A DNA stretch of 40,909 bases, taken from assembly GCA_013619155.1 (NCBI GenBank), contig JABXKT010000045.1, positions 1-40,909 on the forward strand. Reading direction: 5' to 3'. Of the stretch, positions 17,519 through 26,244 are shown in pieces. The number at the start of each line of letters is the position of its first letter. Within the stretch, counting starts at the first letter, position 1. The position numbers were made by a program, and so were the translations under genes. The stretch comes from Desulfobacteraceae bacterium. GTDB taxonomy: Bacteria; Desulfobacterota; Desulfobacteria; Desulfobacterales; Desulfolunaceae. The notes under the pieces are model-generated. The model did no database searches and was not told the DNA's origin. It saw only the letters and a program-made list of their open reading frames with translations.

Positions 17519-17893
17519 AAAAGCGAAGCCACGTGAGGCAAAAACACCTCGAAAGCGGTTGACAGCTGCGTTTTGTCCCTCTCCTCTAAGACAAATTACA
17601 GCGTTATTCTTATGAAATTCGGATGCTTATTTTTGTCACAGCCCTAAGTAATTCGGGTGGGTAGGACCCACCGTATCTCTAATTCTTGTAAACAGTGACG
17701 GCTATATATTTGGAGTGCAAACGTCTAAAATAGACGTTTTTCCGATTAAATCGACACGCCCGGCCATAAACAGGTATTTCAATTTAAACGAAGAATCAAA
17801 GGCATATGTGATTTACCCCGAGGCACGAGGGGTAAAGTGCATATGCTATTTTGCTTTCGAGGTGGCCCACCTCGCCGCCGGAGGCCCTTTTTC
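17519..17893. repeat. Composite repeat: B, C and inverted B modules
   Basis: A degraded B module (17519 to about 17640) is followed by a C module (17654-17765), recognised by ATATATTTGGAGTGCAAACG and GATTAAATCGACACGCC. An inverted B module follows (17786-17893) and ends in CCGCCGGAGGC. The same B-C order recurs at 39230-39473. Confidence 0.75.
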
Positions 17894-17953
17894 TGGTCAC
17901 TTTCACCCTAGAAGGCACTGCGGCGAAAGCTTCGTCTCGCTTGCCCCTGCCGA

Positions 17954-17982
17954 TTGACAAGCCCTTCCCGCAGAGATAGATA
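17954..17982 (+). promoter_or_regulatory. Candidate sigma-70 promoter
   Basis: TTGACA, a 17-bp spacer and TAGATA, 70 bp before the start of the unrecognised 195-residue gene. Confidence 0.45.
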
Positions 17983-18051
17983 TCCCCTGTTGTCCTGAGA
18001 CCTTATTTTGCAGGGTCCTTATCTTGTTGATTGTGAGTTTGGAGGGAAGTG

Positions 18052-18639
18052 ATGTTTTACTTAGGGGTGTATCTCGAAGAAGAGGAAGGGGCGGCACAGC
18101 TTGCCATCGTGGAAAAATCGTTTTTTAGAGGGGACCGGCGGTATCGTATGGCCCACTGGGTGCATCTTCATGAACGGGATGAGGCGGCATTGATAAAAAG
18201 AGTGCTTGATATGCATCGTGATGAGCGGTGGACAACGGTGAAGAAGGCCTTCAGCCAGAACGGTCGTCCCCTTAAAATAAAGCGAGAACCCCCGCTTATT
18301 CTTCTCTCCGCCTGGAATGACGAGATCCATCTGGCCGAGACCCTGAGGCAGGGGCGTGCATCGGTGGAGGGGGTCCTCTCCCGGGAGGGCGCCGGTCAAG
18401 GGGAGGGCACCTACTACCATACTCATGGGGTCACCGCGGAGATGGTGCATCTCTCCTTTGCGGCGACCCTCTCCAAGAGAGGGTTGGACCCTCTAACGTT
18501 GCCACCCTCCCTGGTATCACAGGTGGGGGAACTTACCTCCGGGGAGGGGACCCTTCTCGGCTCCTCCGAGCCCTGGTTTTTTGCCGTGGGAAGCTGCCTT
18601 TGGCATGGAGAGTTTGTCCGGCGTATCAAACGATACTAA
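18052..18639 (+). CDS. Unrecognised soluble protein
   Basis: A 195-residue protein with no recognised family. It begins with a probable beta-strand, FYLGVYLEEEEGAAQLAIV, then a basic/aromatic stretch and a central segment PPLILLSAWNDEIHLAETLR. There are no membrane segments and only one cysteine, near the C-terminus. The overall feel of the N-terminus is that of an RNase H-like or actin-like fold, but this is only an impression. The ATG at 18052 has GGAGGG about 5 nt upstream; a GTG directly before it is an alternative. It stands alone between a candidate promoter and a strong terminator, so it is a single-gene unit and is almost certainly expressed. Confidence 0.7.
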   Translation: MFYLGVYLEEEEGAAQLAIVEKSFFRGDRRYRMAHWVHLHERDEAALIKRVLDMHRDERWTTVKKAFSQNGRPLKIKREPPLILLSAWNDEIHLAETLRQGRASVEGVLSREGAGQGEGTYYHTHGVTAEMVHLSFAATLSKRGLDPLTLPPSLVSQVGELTSGEGTLLGSSEPWFFAVGSCLWHGEFVRRIKRY

Positions 18640-18646
18640 AATCAGC

Positions 18647-18681
18647 CCCCAGACCCTGCCCGGGTTTCTGGGGTTTTTTTT
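18647..18681 (+). terminator. Intrinsic terminator
   Basis: CCCCAGA (18647-18653) pairs with TCTGGGG (18667-18673), with an inner CCC/GGG pairing. It is followed directly by eight T residues, just after the stop of the unrecognised gene. Confidence 0.9.
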
Positions 18682-18935
18682 GTCCTTTTTTTATAAAAAT
18701 CCCTGTGAAAAGGGCCGTTCAGGAAAATTTTCGATATGAAAATTAGATATGGGTTATACGACTTGTAAGAATTCTATTTACCATTTGCTTCAGTATAATT
18801 TATGGGACTATACATATCTATACTAAAATAATGTGGAATTAGAATGTATGATTTTATATGAAAAACAAATAACTGTAATTATTCATTAATATCTTATGTA
18901 TTGGCGGTGCGGCCGGCGGTGAGGCGAAAAAATAA
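18682..18935. other. A/T-rich gap before the first hmc-like operon
   Basis: A low-GC stretch unlike its surroundings, with no gene seen. It precedes the conserved promoter and dyad of the hmcA'E'F' operon. Confidence 0.4.
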
Positions 18936-18989
18936 TTGACAAGTCATCCTCCCTACGAGTAGGGTTTCATTGCTCATACGCAGTGAGCA
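18936..18989 (+). promoter_or_regulatory. Conserved hmc-type promoter and dyad, operon 1
   Basis: TTGACA (18936-18941) is followed by TAGGGT (18960-18965) and then the dyad TGCTCA-N7-TGAGCA (18971-18989). The block from the -10-like hexamer onward is almost identical to that before hmcA at 23265-23300. The dyad begins at the expected transcription start, so it is either an operator or a 5' mRNA hairpin. The cytochrome start codon is 284 nt after the dyad begins. Confidence 0.75.
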
Positions 18990-19254
18990 CGGAGTTATTT
19001 TTTAGTAAAAAGTGTAACACATACATCAGGCGATCTCTTGACTTTGGGTGTATAAGCTAAGGCTGTATCCCTACTCATGACGTGTTCTTTTCTTTTTAAG
19101 AACATTCGCCTTCTCAAGCAGGTATCAAAGAGAATTATCTCCTGGCGTCTATTATTGGGAGATATTTAATGGGGCCGACTTCAGGTTGAAATAACCTTGA
19201 GGTGTGATGACCCTATTTTGCTTTGTCAATCTGAAATTATGAGAAGGAATAGTT

Positions 19255-20181
19255 ATGCGAAAACGAGTCGAGCTTACCCTTGCATCCATCTTGATCCTGC
19301 TGTGTATCGGCCTGCGTTTGGCGCACACCGATAACATAAGACGTCAAGACAGGGCTGCACATCTCATCGCCTTGGATGGCCTCGCCTCCATGGGAGAGCT
19401 GGAGCGCCCGGTGGTACAGTTTCCCCATGGGATGCATGCCGTTGGCGATGATGACGCCTCATGCCGAACCTGCCATGATGTCGCCCCGGATGGGGAGGGA
19501 CTCCTCTTTGTCTTCAAGGCTCAAGAGGGTCTCTCACGGGAGGAGATCAAGGCGCTCTACCACGACCAGTGCATCGGATGCCATGCAGACCGAGAGAGTG
19601 CCAATAAGCCTACCGGCCCCCAGATGTGCAGTGGCTGTCACGAGAAAGAGCCCCTTAAATCCGTAAAGCCGATGCACCCCGTCGATTTTAACACCCCACT
19701 TCACACCCTCCATACCGAAAAAGCGGCCCTTGCGTGCCAAACCTGCCATGATCTCCCGGATTCATCGGCTCCCTTTGATCAAGACAGATCCCATGATCTC
19801 TGCCTGGGTTGCCATCTCACCGGACAATCAAACGACAGCGCCTCGGCACCCCTTGATTGCGGCGGTTGTCACACCTCAAAATCTCCTCTGTTGGTGTTGG
19901 ATGGGGATGCCTCCCAGGGAGGGCAGGTCGCCTTTGACCATGAATTGCATGAAATGGCCGATGTCTCCTGTGAGGTGTGTCATCACAAAGAGCCAGAGAC
20001 AGCGTGTCGTGAGTGTCATACCGATGGCAAGACCGATACAGACGTAAAGATCTCCATTCAGGCGGCGATGCACACGAAAAAATCCGAACGCAGTTGTGTC
20101 GGATGCCATGAAGAGATGGGTATCGGGGACGTCGATGATTGTACCAGCTGTCATCAACCCTTTGGAGAGGATGCCTCTTAA
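19255..20181 (+). CDS. Ten-heme HmcA-like cytochrome c
   Basis: A 308-residue exported multiheme cytochrome with an N-terminal hydrophobic segment (LASILILLCIGL) serving as signal peptide or anchor. It has ten CXXCH motifs: CRTCH, CIGCH, CSGCH, CQTCH, CLGCH, CGGCH, CEVCH, CRECH, CVGCH and CTSCH. Flanking residues align with HmcA hemes 1-4 and 6-11 of the downstream operon (for example TGPQ-x-C-x2-C-x2-CH and AMHTKxSxRSC). Heme 5 and the last five hemes of HmcA are absent. It probably accepts electrons from periplasmic cytochromes and passes them to the membrane partner encoded next. The start has AGAAGGAA upstream, aligned with the start of hmcA. Confidence 0.9.
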   Translation: MRKRVELTLASILILLCIGLRLAHTDNIRRQDRAAHLIALDGLASMGELERPVVQFPHGMHAVGDDDASCRTCHDVAPDGEGLLFVFKAQEGLSREEIKALYHDQCIGCHADRESANKPTGPQMCSGCHEKEPLKSVKPMHPVDFNTPLHTLHTEKAALACQTCHDLPDSSAPFDQDRSHDLCLGCHLTGQSNDSASAPLDCGGCHTSKSPLLVLDGDASQGGQVAFDHELHEMADVSCEVCHHKEPETACRECHTDGKTDTDVKISIQAAMHTKKSERSCVGCHEEMGIGDVDDCTSCHQPFGEDAS

Positions 20182-20199
20182 AATCGCTTATTTTAAAAT

Positions 20200-20267
20200 A
20201 TGCCTCCGGCGAATAGGGGGAAAAGTGTCTGCGGCGCTTTTTTCCCAGAGAGCCTCGCCGGAGGCAT
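20200..20267. repeat. Minimal inverted-repeat element
   Basis: A 13-bp perfect inverted repeat, ATGCCTCCGGCGA and its complement, around a 42-nt loop. It carries the same ends as the dispersed repeat family but none of the A or B interior. It lies in the 178-bp gap between the first two genes of operon 1 and could act as an mRNA stem or partial terminator. Confidence 0.75.
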
Positions 20268-20359
20268 TTCAAAAATAGTGACCCTATTTATCGGCCAATG
20301 GCCGCCCATTTTTTTAAGGGGATATCACACACCCCGCTTATCGTATCGAAGGGATTATC

Positions 20360-21037
20360 ATGTATCATTTCATTACCGGACCGCTCTTGTGGGTCTCTTT
20401 TGCCATCTTTTTCATCGGCACACTGACCCATGTGGTCCTTTATGTGAAGAACCTCGACTGGGAGTTGGACCGTGTCTCTTACGGGGCCCATACCCTCTGG
20501 GGCATACGGGGGGCCTTACGGTCTATCTGTCTCTGGATGACTCCCTATGGAACGCGCAGCTGGCGCATCAAGCCCTTGTACACATTCATGTTTTATCTCT
20601 TTCACGTGGGAGGGGTCCTCGTGCCTCTTTTCTTGTCGGCCCATGGGGTGATCCTTAAGAGCCGTTGGGGTATCTCCCTTCCCACTTTGCCTGGTTTTGT
20701 GGCCGATCTCTTGACCGTCGGGGTGATGATCGCCGTGGTGGGCCTTTCGATCCGGCGGTGTATCCGTCCGGAGGTGAGGGCCCTGACCTCCGGACGAGAG
20801 ATTGGAACCCTAATCATCGCGGTGGCCCCTTTTTTCACCGGGTTTATGGCGTATCACCAGATAGGGGGCGGGAATTTTTGGACCCTGGCCCATATTCTCT
20901 CTGGGGAGATGCTTCTGGTGGCGGTGCCCTTTACTAAACTCTCCCATATGGTGCTCTTCTTCTGCTCGCGCGCTCAAATTGGCATGGATTTTGGCATCAA
21001 GCGAGGGGGCATGAAGTCTGTGGGGATGCCCTGTTAA
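20360..21037 (+). CDS. HmcE-like membrane cytochrome b subunit
   Basis: A 225-residue integral membrane protein of the NarI/HmcE/TmcC type with about five hydrophobic helices. Histidines in helices (THVVLYV, FHVGG, AYHQIGGG, KLSHMV) are candidates for heme b ligation. It is the same length as HmcE (27638-28315) and begins and ends alike (FITGPLLW; QIGMDFGIKRGGMK). It should carry electrons across the membrane between the ten-heme cytochrome outside and the CCG iron-sulfur protein inside, and exchange with quinones. The start has AAGGGA about 7 nt upstream. Confidence 0.88.
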   Translation: MYHFITGPLLWVSFAIFFIGTLTHVVLYVKNLDWELDRVSYGAHTLWGIRGALRSICLWMTPYGTRSWRIKPLYTFMFYLFHVGGVLVPLFLSAHGVILKSRWGISLPTLPGFVADLLTVGVMIAVVGLSIRRCIRPEVRALTSGREIGTLIIAVAPFFTGFMAYHQIGGGNFWTLAHILSGEMLLVAVPFTKLSHMVLFFCSRAQIGMDFGIKRGGMKSVGMPC

Positions 21038-21075
21038 GGAAAAAAATGGGGGAATGATTCAGCGCTTGAACAAGG

Positions 21076-21333
21076 GCCTCCGGCGGCCAGGGGATGATCC
21101 CCTGGACCCCAGGATGTGAATGACCTCACATGGCTTCGCCACCCTCGCCTCTGGCAGCCCTGCTGGGAGTCAACCTTTTGCCAATTTTTATGAGCGGGGC
21201 TTGATAAACAACTACTCTAAAGTCACTTTGGGTTTAATCGAAGAATCAAAGGCGTATGTGATTTGCCCTGAGGCACGAGGGGTAAAGCGCATACGCTACC
21301 CGCTTTCAAGGTGGCACACCTTGCCGCCGGCGG
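21076..21333. repeat. Rearranged A and inverted B repeat in operon 1
   Basis: An inverted right half of an A module (GCCTCCGGCGGCCAGGGGAT onward) is followed by a left A-like segment and an inverted B module (about 21236-21333). The B hairpin arms carry GCGTATG and CATACGC. It sits between the E' and F' genes; the full hmc operon also has a repeat at that position. Confidence 0.75.
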
Positions 21334-21544
21334 CTGAGTTTTTATACCCGCCTTGACCATAGAAGGCATAGCCGAATATTTGACAAAGTTTCGTCCTCAA
21401 AAGGGCCGCCGGAAGGCATCGTGGATCCGTTATAGAATCTGAATTTTTATCCACGCCCTTGGATGGGCACCCGCTTAAAATGATGCACCCTTCGCATACG
21501 GGGCGTGCATGGGATCATAAGTTGATAACAAGGATATAAAAAAG

Positions 21545-22930
21545 ATGCCCGAAGGAATATTTTGCAATAAACAGCCCGTTGAGACCAAAGAGAGACTCCA
21601 TGAGGTATTGGGAGATAAGGGAGGGGCGAAGTATTACAAGGAGATGGAGAGTCTTGAAGTGGACGTGCCGGCTTTAAAGGCCCTTCTTAAGACGAGTTGT
21701 AAGTCCCGGTTGAAAACCTGGCTGAATGGCTGCATGCGATGCGGCCTCTGCGCCGACTCCTGTTTTCTCTATATCGCCAATGACAAAGATTACCGGCAGG
21801 TACCCTCCTATAAAATCCAAACCACCTTAGGGGAACTGGTGGCCAAGAATGGCGAGGTGGATACAAAATTTATGATCCACTGTATGGATGTCGCCTGGTC
21901 CCAGTGCACCTGCTGCAATCGGTGCGCCATCTACTGTCCCATGGGTATCGATGTGGGGGTGATGTTCAGCTACCTGCGGGGCATCCTCTTCTCCCAAGGA
22001 TTTATCCCCTGGGAGATGAAGATCGGATCGGGGATGCACCGGGTGTACCGTGCCCAGATGGACGTTACCTCCGAGGAGTGGGTGGATACCTGTGAGTGGA
22101 TGGCCGAGGAGACGGAGGAGGAGTGGCCGGGTCTCACCATTCCCGTGGATAAGAAAAATGCCGATATTATCTACACGGTGAACGCCCGAGAGCCCAAGCA
22201 CTACCCCGAGGATCTGGCCCATGCCGCCATTCTCTTTCATCTGGCCGGGGAGAATTGGACCGTCCCCTCCGAAGGGTGGGAGGAGACAAGCCTTGCCATG
22301 TTTGCTGGAGACTGGAAGGCCGCCAAAATGCAGGTGGAGTCGGTCTATGCGGCCATCGATCGCCTAAAGCCCAAGCGAATGGTGGTCACCGAGTGCGGCC
22401 ATGCCTATCGGGCCACGGTAACAGAAGGCCCCTACTGGGCGGGAATCAAAGACGGGAAGCCTCCGGTGGAGAGCCTTCATTATGTGGAGTGGGTAGCCGA
22501 GGCCCTTCGGACCGGAAAATTAAAGATCGATCCCGCCAAGAAGATCAAGGAGCCGGTGACCTATCAGGATTCGTGTAACTATATACGAAACGCCGGGCTC
22601 GCCGATGATGTGCGCTATATCATGAGCCAGATTGCCGAGGATTTTCGGGAGATGATCCCCAACAGGGAGTACAACTATTGCTGTGGGGGTGGGGGCGGAT
22701 TAAATGGCATCGGCCGGTATCGGAAGGAGAGAAATGTGGGCCTGACGGTGAAGCGTGATCAGATCTTGGCCACGGAGGCGAAATTGGTGATTACCCCCTG
22801 TCACAATTGTTGGGATGCCATTCGGGATTTAGAGGAAGTGTACCATATCGGTATCCGATGGTCCTTTCTCAAACCCCTCCTGGTGGATATGGTGCTCGTC
22901 CCCGAGCACCTAAAACACCTTGAAGCCTAA
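21545..22930 (+). CDS. HmcF-like CCG/[4Fe-4S] protein
   Basis: A 461-residue cytoplasmic iron-sulfur protein of the HdrD/HmcF/TmcB group. It has two ferredoxin-type groups ([11 protein letters not shown] near 60-70 and [12 protein letters not shown] near 120-132). A C-terminal CCG region contains [29 protein letters not shown] and PCHNCWDAI. It should hold [4Fe-4S] clusters and face the cytoplasm, linking the membrane subunit to cytoplasmic thiol/disulfide or electron carriers. It has exactly the same length as HmcF and is far more similar to it than the other paralogous pairs are to each other. The start has AAGGA about 10 nt upstream. Confidence 0.92.
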   Translation: MPEGIFCNKQPVETKERLHEVLGDKGGAKYYKEMESLEVDVPALKALLKTSCKSRLKTWLNGCMRCGLCADSCFLYIANDKDYRQVPSYKIQTTLGELVAKNGEVDTKFMIHCMDVAWSQCTCCNRCAIYCPMGIDVGVMFSYLRGILFSQGFIPWEMKIGSGMHRVYRAQMDVTSEEWVDTCEWMAEETEEEWPGLTIPVDKKNADIIYTVNAREPKHYPEDLAHAAILFHLAGENWTVPSEGWEETSLAMFAGDWKAAKMQVESVYAAIDRLKPKRMVVTECGHAYRATVTEGPYWAGIKDGKPPVESLHYVEWVAEALRTGKLKIDPAKKIKEPVTYQDSCNYIRNAGLADDVRYIMSQIAEDFREMIPNREYNYCCGGGGGLNGIGRYRKERNVGLTVKRDQILATEAKLVITPCHNCWDAIRDLEEVYHIGIRWSFLKPLLVDMVLVPEHLKHLEA

Positions 22931-22943
22931 CACTTTTTTGATA

Positions 22944-22981
22944 AAAACGTCGGGGTGTGTCTGCGGCCGCCCCGGCGTTTT
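22944..22981 (+). terminator. Terminator of the hmcA'E'F' operon
   Basis: AAAACGTCGGGG (22944-22955) pairs with CCCCGGCGTTTT (22970-22981), with a single G-T wobble, 14 nt after the stop codon. The T-run is within the stem end. Confidence 0.7.
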
Positions 22982-23243
22982 CTATGGTCATGCTCTTGAG
23001 ATTTCCTGTTTTTAAAGGGTTCTTAAGATGTATGGCCCATGGAAAGGGGGATAAAAAAAGAGAGGGATAGTCGGTGTTTCTTTGAGCAATATGATCAGAA
23101 TAATTTAATAGACTTAAAAGATCTATACAAGATAGGTATAGTAAGTCCAGGACGGGAGCGGTAACTTTTTATAAGTACAGGAAAAAATAGGACTTTAAAG
23201 GCTATATTTCGAAGGGCATTTTGATTCTTTAGTTAAAAAATAA
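22982..23243. other. Gap between the two hmc-type operons
   Basis: No gene is seen. It is A/T-rich and leads into the conserved promoter and dyad of the second operon. Confidence 0.4.
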
Positions 23244-23295
23244 TTGACAACGTAGAGGCTCGTGGTAAGGTGTCATTGCTCATCCGCAGTGAGCA
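23244..23295 (+). promoter_or_regulatory. Conserved hmc-type promoter and dyad, operon 2
   Basis: TTGACA (23244-23249), TAAGGT (23266-23271) and the dyad TGCTCA-N7-TGAGCA (23277-23295). The dyad begins 277 nt before the hmcA start. The spacing from the -10-like hexamer to the dyad is identical to operon 1, and both dyads continue into CGGAGT. Confidence 0.75.
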
Positions 23296-23553
23296 CGGAG
23301 TCTTTTAGTTAGTAAATGTGTAGCACAAATAGGCAATTTTTTTGTCTATAGTGGAGACAATTGTATCTCTACGCCCAAGCATACTGCACCTTCATGGTAA
23401 AGTGTTTGCTCTTTTATGGCAGGAACTTAAAGAGAATGTATTCCTATATCTAATATATGGGATATTTACGTGGTTTTGAACCGATGTCGAATGGACGTCA
23501 GTTCGGAAATAGCCATTGTTTTCTGTCAATTTGAGGAGTTAGAAGGAGCAGTT

Positions 23554-25134
23554 ATGTGTAAACGAGTCGGGTCAATCCTGGCCATCCTTTTTGTTCTTTT
23601 TTGTGCCACCGTCTCCCTTGCGGATACGGGCCAAAAAGAGCCGAGAGATGTCATTACCATTGACGCATTGATGCCATTTGGTGAGCTTGAACGTTCCGTT
23701 GTTCAGTTCCCCCATGGGCAGCACACCGCGGCAATGCCGGAGATGGATTGTCTTTCATGCCATGATGAGAGACGTGATGCCAGGACCGGTAAGAGTACCG
23801 GGCTCACCTTTCAGTTCAAGGACCATGGGTCCTTGAGTGAGAAAGAGGCAATTAAAGATCTCTATCACGCCAAGTGCCTCGACTGTCATGCCGAGCGCGC
23901 GGTGGCAAAAGAGTCCACAGGCCCCCAAACCTGTAACGCCTGCCATGTAAAGAATTCCATCGATCCCACCCCTTTAGAAAAAGTGCGTATGGATGCGGCC
24001 CTGCACGCCACTCATGCCGATAAGGCATCTTTAGAGTGCGCTAGCTGTCACCACGCCTACGATCCTGCCGAGAAAAAAGCCGTCTATGTAAAAGGAGAAG
24101 AGGGGAGTTGTACCTATTGCCACCAGGAGAACGTGCCCGTATCTCCGTCGGAAGGCATGCCCACGACCACCGTGAAGACCGCCTCCCATGATCAGTGCCT
24201 CAACTGCCATTTGACTGTGCAGAAAGATCAGATCGCCCAGGGTGACGGGGTGAAAACAGGGCCCCTTCTCTGCAGCCAGTGTCACGAGGGAGAGACGGTC
24301 AGAGACACACCGTCCATTCCCGAGACGATGCGCCTGAAACGAAACCAGCCCGATGCCGTGGTGATTGGTGCCAAGATTCTCACCGACAAGGATCTGGTTC
24401 CCTTCAACCATAAGGCACACGAACTGACGGGTATCTCCTGCAAGACCTGCCACCACAAGAGCTTAACCGCCTGCACCGAGTGCCATACGCCCACCGGATC
24501 CGAGAAGGGGGACGGAGTGACCCTGGAGACGGCTATGCACACGAAGCGTTCGGATCGTAGCTGTATCGCCTGTCACACCGAGGTGAAAAAAGCCCTGGAG
24601 TGTGCCGGTTGTCATCGGCCCATGGCCTCTGTATCCACGGCCTCGGATGCAAGCTGCACGGCCTGTCACTCCCTGAAACAGACAAAGGGAGAGACCCTTC
24701 CCGAAGGGATGGCGCTCTCTAAGATGATGGAGCGACGTACTCAGCAGAAAGCATCTTCCTGGCGGAAAAATGCCCCGGAGACCGTCGTCATCGACGATAT
24801 GGCGAAGGAGTATAAGCCGGCCATCTTTCCCCATAAAAAAATAGTGGATGCCCTGGCCAAGGGTGTCAGCAACAGTGCCATGGCCTCAACCTTCCACGGA
24901 TCGGAAGCGGCGCTCTGTAAGGGGTGTCACCACAATGCCCCCGCCACGGAAAAACCGGCCCAGTGCGCCAGTTGTCACACCAAAGAGCGATCCATAACGG
25001 TCGATTCCCGACCCGATCTCATGGGCGCCTTCCATATTCAGTGTATGGAGTGTCACGATACGATGAAGGTTGAGTTGGCCGGTGATTGTACGGCGTGCCA
25101 TGCATCCCTGACTCCATCAGCCAGTAAAAAATAG
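23554..25134 (+). CDS. hmcA: HmcA, 16-heme high-molecular-weight cytochrome c
   Basis: A 526-residue exported cytochrome with a signal peptide (VGSILAILFVLFCATVSLA) and 16 CXXCH motifs, from CLSCH to a final CTACH. This is the heme count of HmcA, the periplasmic subunit of the Hmc complex that takes electrons from the periplasmic cytochrome c3 pool. The open frame extends to 23470, but the ATG at 23554 has AGAAGGAG upstream, places the signal peptide at the N-terminus and aligns with the start of the ten-heme paralogue. It is the first gene of hmcABCDEF, with hmcB 12 nt downstream. Confidence 0.94.
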   Translation: MCKRVGSILAILFVLFCATVSLADTGQKEPRDVITIDALMPFGELERSVVQFPHGQHTAAMPEMDCLSCHDERRDARTGKSTGLTFQFKDHGSLSEKEAIKDLYHAKCLDCHAERAVAKESTGPQTCNACHVKNSIDPTPLEKVRMDAALHATHADKASLECASCHHAYDPAEKKAVYVKGEEGSCTYCHQENVPVSPSEGMPTTTVKTASHDQCLNCHLTVQKDQIAQGDGVKTGPLLCSQCHEGETVRDTPSIPETMRLKRNQPDAVVIGAKILTDKDLVPFNHKAHELTGISCKTCHHKSLTACTECHTPTGSEKGDGVTLETAMHTKRSDRSCIACHTEVKKALECAGCHRPMASVSTASDASCTACHSLKQTKGETLPEGMALSKMMERRTQQKASSWRKNAPETVVIDDMAKEYKPAIFPHKKIVDALAKGVSNSAMASTFHGSEAALCKGCHHNAPATEKPAQCASCHTKERSITVDSRPDLMGAFHIQCMECHDTMKVELAGDCTACHASLTPSASKK

Positions 25135-25146
25135 AGGTATTCACTT

Positions 25147-26244
25147 ATGAGTTTATCCAGAAGATCCTTTCTTTTCGGACTGGGTGCCGCCGGCACCGGT
25201 CTGGCTGTCGGTAAGACGGCCAGTGCCTCCACAGGAAAAGAGTTTACAGGGTATCCCGACTCCTACGGGGTACTCCACGATATTTCACGATGCGTGGGAT
25301 GCCGTCAGTGTGAAGGGGCGTGCAACACCGTCAACGATCTTGACGCGCCTGAAAAGCCCTTCACCGATACTTCGGTCCTCGATACAAAACGGCGCACGGG
25401 GCAAGAGTCCTTTACCGTGGTGAATCGCTTCGAGCCTAAGGGCAAGCGTCCCCACTTTGCCAAGATCCAGTGCAACCACTGCCAGGAACCGGCATGTGCC
25501 TCGGTCTGTTTTGTGCGGGCCTTTAAGAAGAGCCCCGAAGGGCCGGTGGTCTACAACCCCGATATCTGCGTGGGATGCCGTTACTGCATGGTGGCCTGCC
25601 CCTTCGATGTACCCGCCTATGAGTATGACAAGGCCTTCAGCCCTCGAGTGAGAAAGTGCACCATGTGCGCACCGCGTATCGCCGAAGGCAAGCTGCCCGG
25701 TTGTGTGGAGGCGTGCCCCAAAGAGGCTTTGGTCTTTGGTAAGCGCGATGACCTCCTCGCCCTGGCCAAAGAGCGCATTAAGAAACATCCCGGCCGGTAT
25801 ATCGACCATGTCTATGGGGAAAAAGAGATGGGGGGCACCGCCTGGCTCTATATCAGCGATGTTCCCTTCGAAGAGGTGGGGATGAGAACCGATCTGGGGT
25901 CAAAATCTGCCCCGGCGCTCACCTCGGGAGCCCTGGGTGTGGTGCCTATGGTGGTGGGTCTATGGCCCGTTTTTCTCACCGGTATGTATGGCATGACCAA
26001 GCGCCGGGAGAAGGTGGCGGCCCAAGATCAGAAGGTCGCGGTGACTGCCGCCGTTCAGGAGGCCGAAGCCAAGGCGGCCCAGGAACTTGAGGTATGCCGT
26101 GCCAAGGCGAAGACGGATCAGGAAAAGGCCCTTGCCAAGGCGGATAAAGAGAGAGAGGCGGCCATTGCCAAGGCTCTGGAAGAGGCCGCCACGAAAGAGG
26201 TGCCGCCAGAGACGGACGAGACCCCCCACGGGGAGGAGGCATAA
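25147..26244 (+). CDS. hmcB: HmcB, periplasmic four-cluster ferredoxin subunit
   Basis: A 365-residue protein with a Tat signal ([15 protein letters not shown], residues 4-18). Four cysteine groups for [4Fe-4S] clusters follow: [36 protein letters not shown] and CTMC with CVEACP. A C-terminal transmembrane helix (around [19 protein letters not shown]) is followed by an alanine/lysine/glutamate-rich coiled-coil tail on the cytoplasmic side. It relays electrons between HmcA and the membrane subunits. The gene overlaps hmcC by one base (TAATG), so the two are translationally coupled. The start has GAGGT 9 nt upstream. Its length is close to the known HmcB. Confidence 0.93.
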   Translation: MSLSRRSFLFGLGAAGTGLAVGKTASASTGKEFTGYPDSYGVLHDISRCVGCRQCEGACNTVNDLDAPEKPFTDTSVLDTKRRTGQESFTVVNRFEPKGKRPHFAKIQCNHCQEPACASVCFVRAFKKSPEGPVVYNPDICVGCRYCMVACPFDVPAYEYDKAFSPRVRKCTMCAPRIAEGKLPGCVEACPKEALVFGKRDDLLALAKERIKKHPGRYIDHVYGEKEMGGTAWLYISDVPFEEVGMRTDLGSKSAPALTSGALGVVPMVVGLWPVFLTGMYGMTKRREKVAAQDQKVAVTAAVQEAEAKAAQELEVCRAKAKTDQEKALAKADKEREAAIAKALEEAATKEVPPETDETPHGEEA

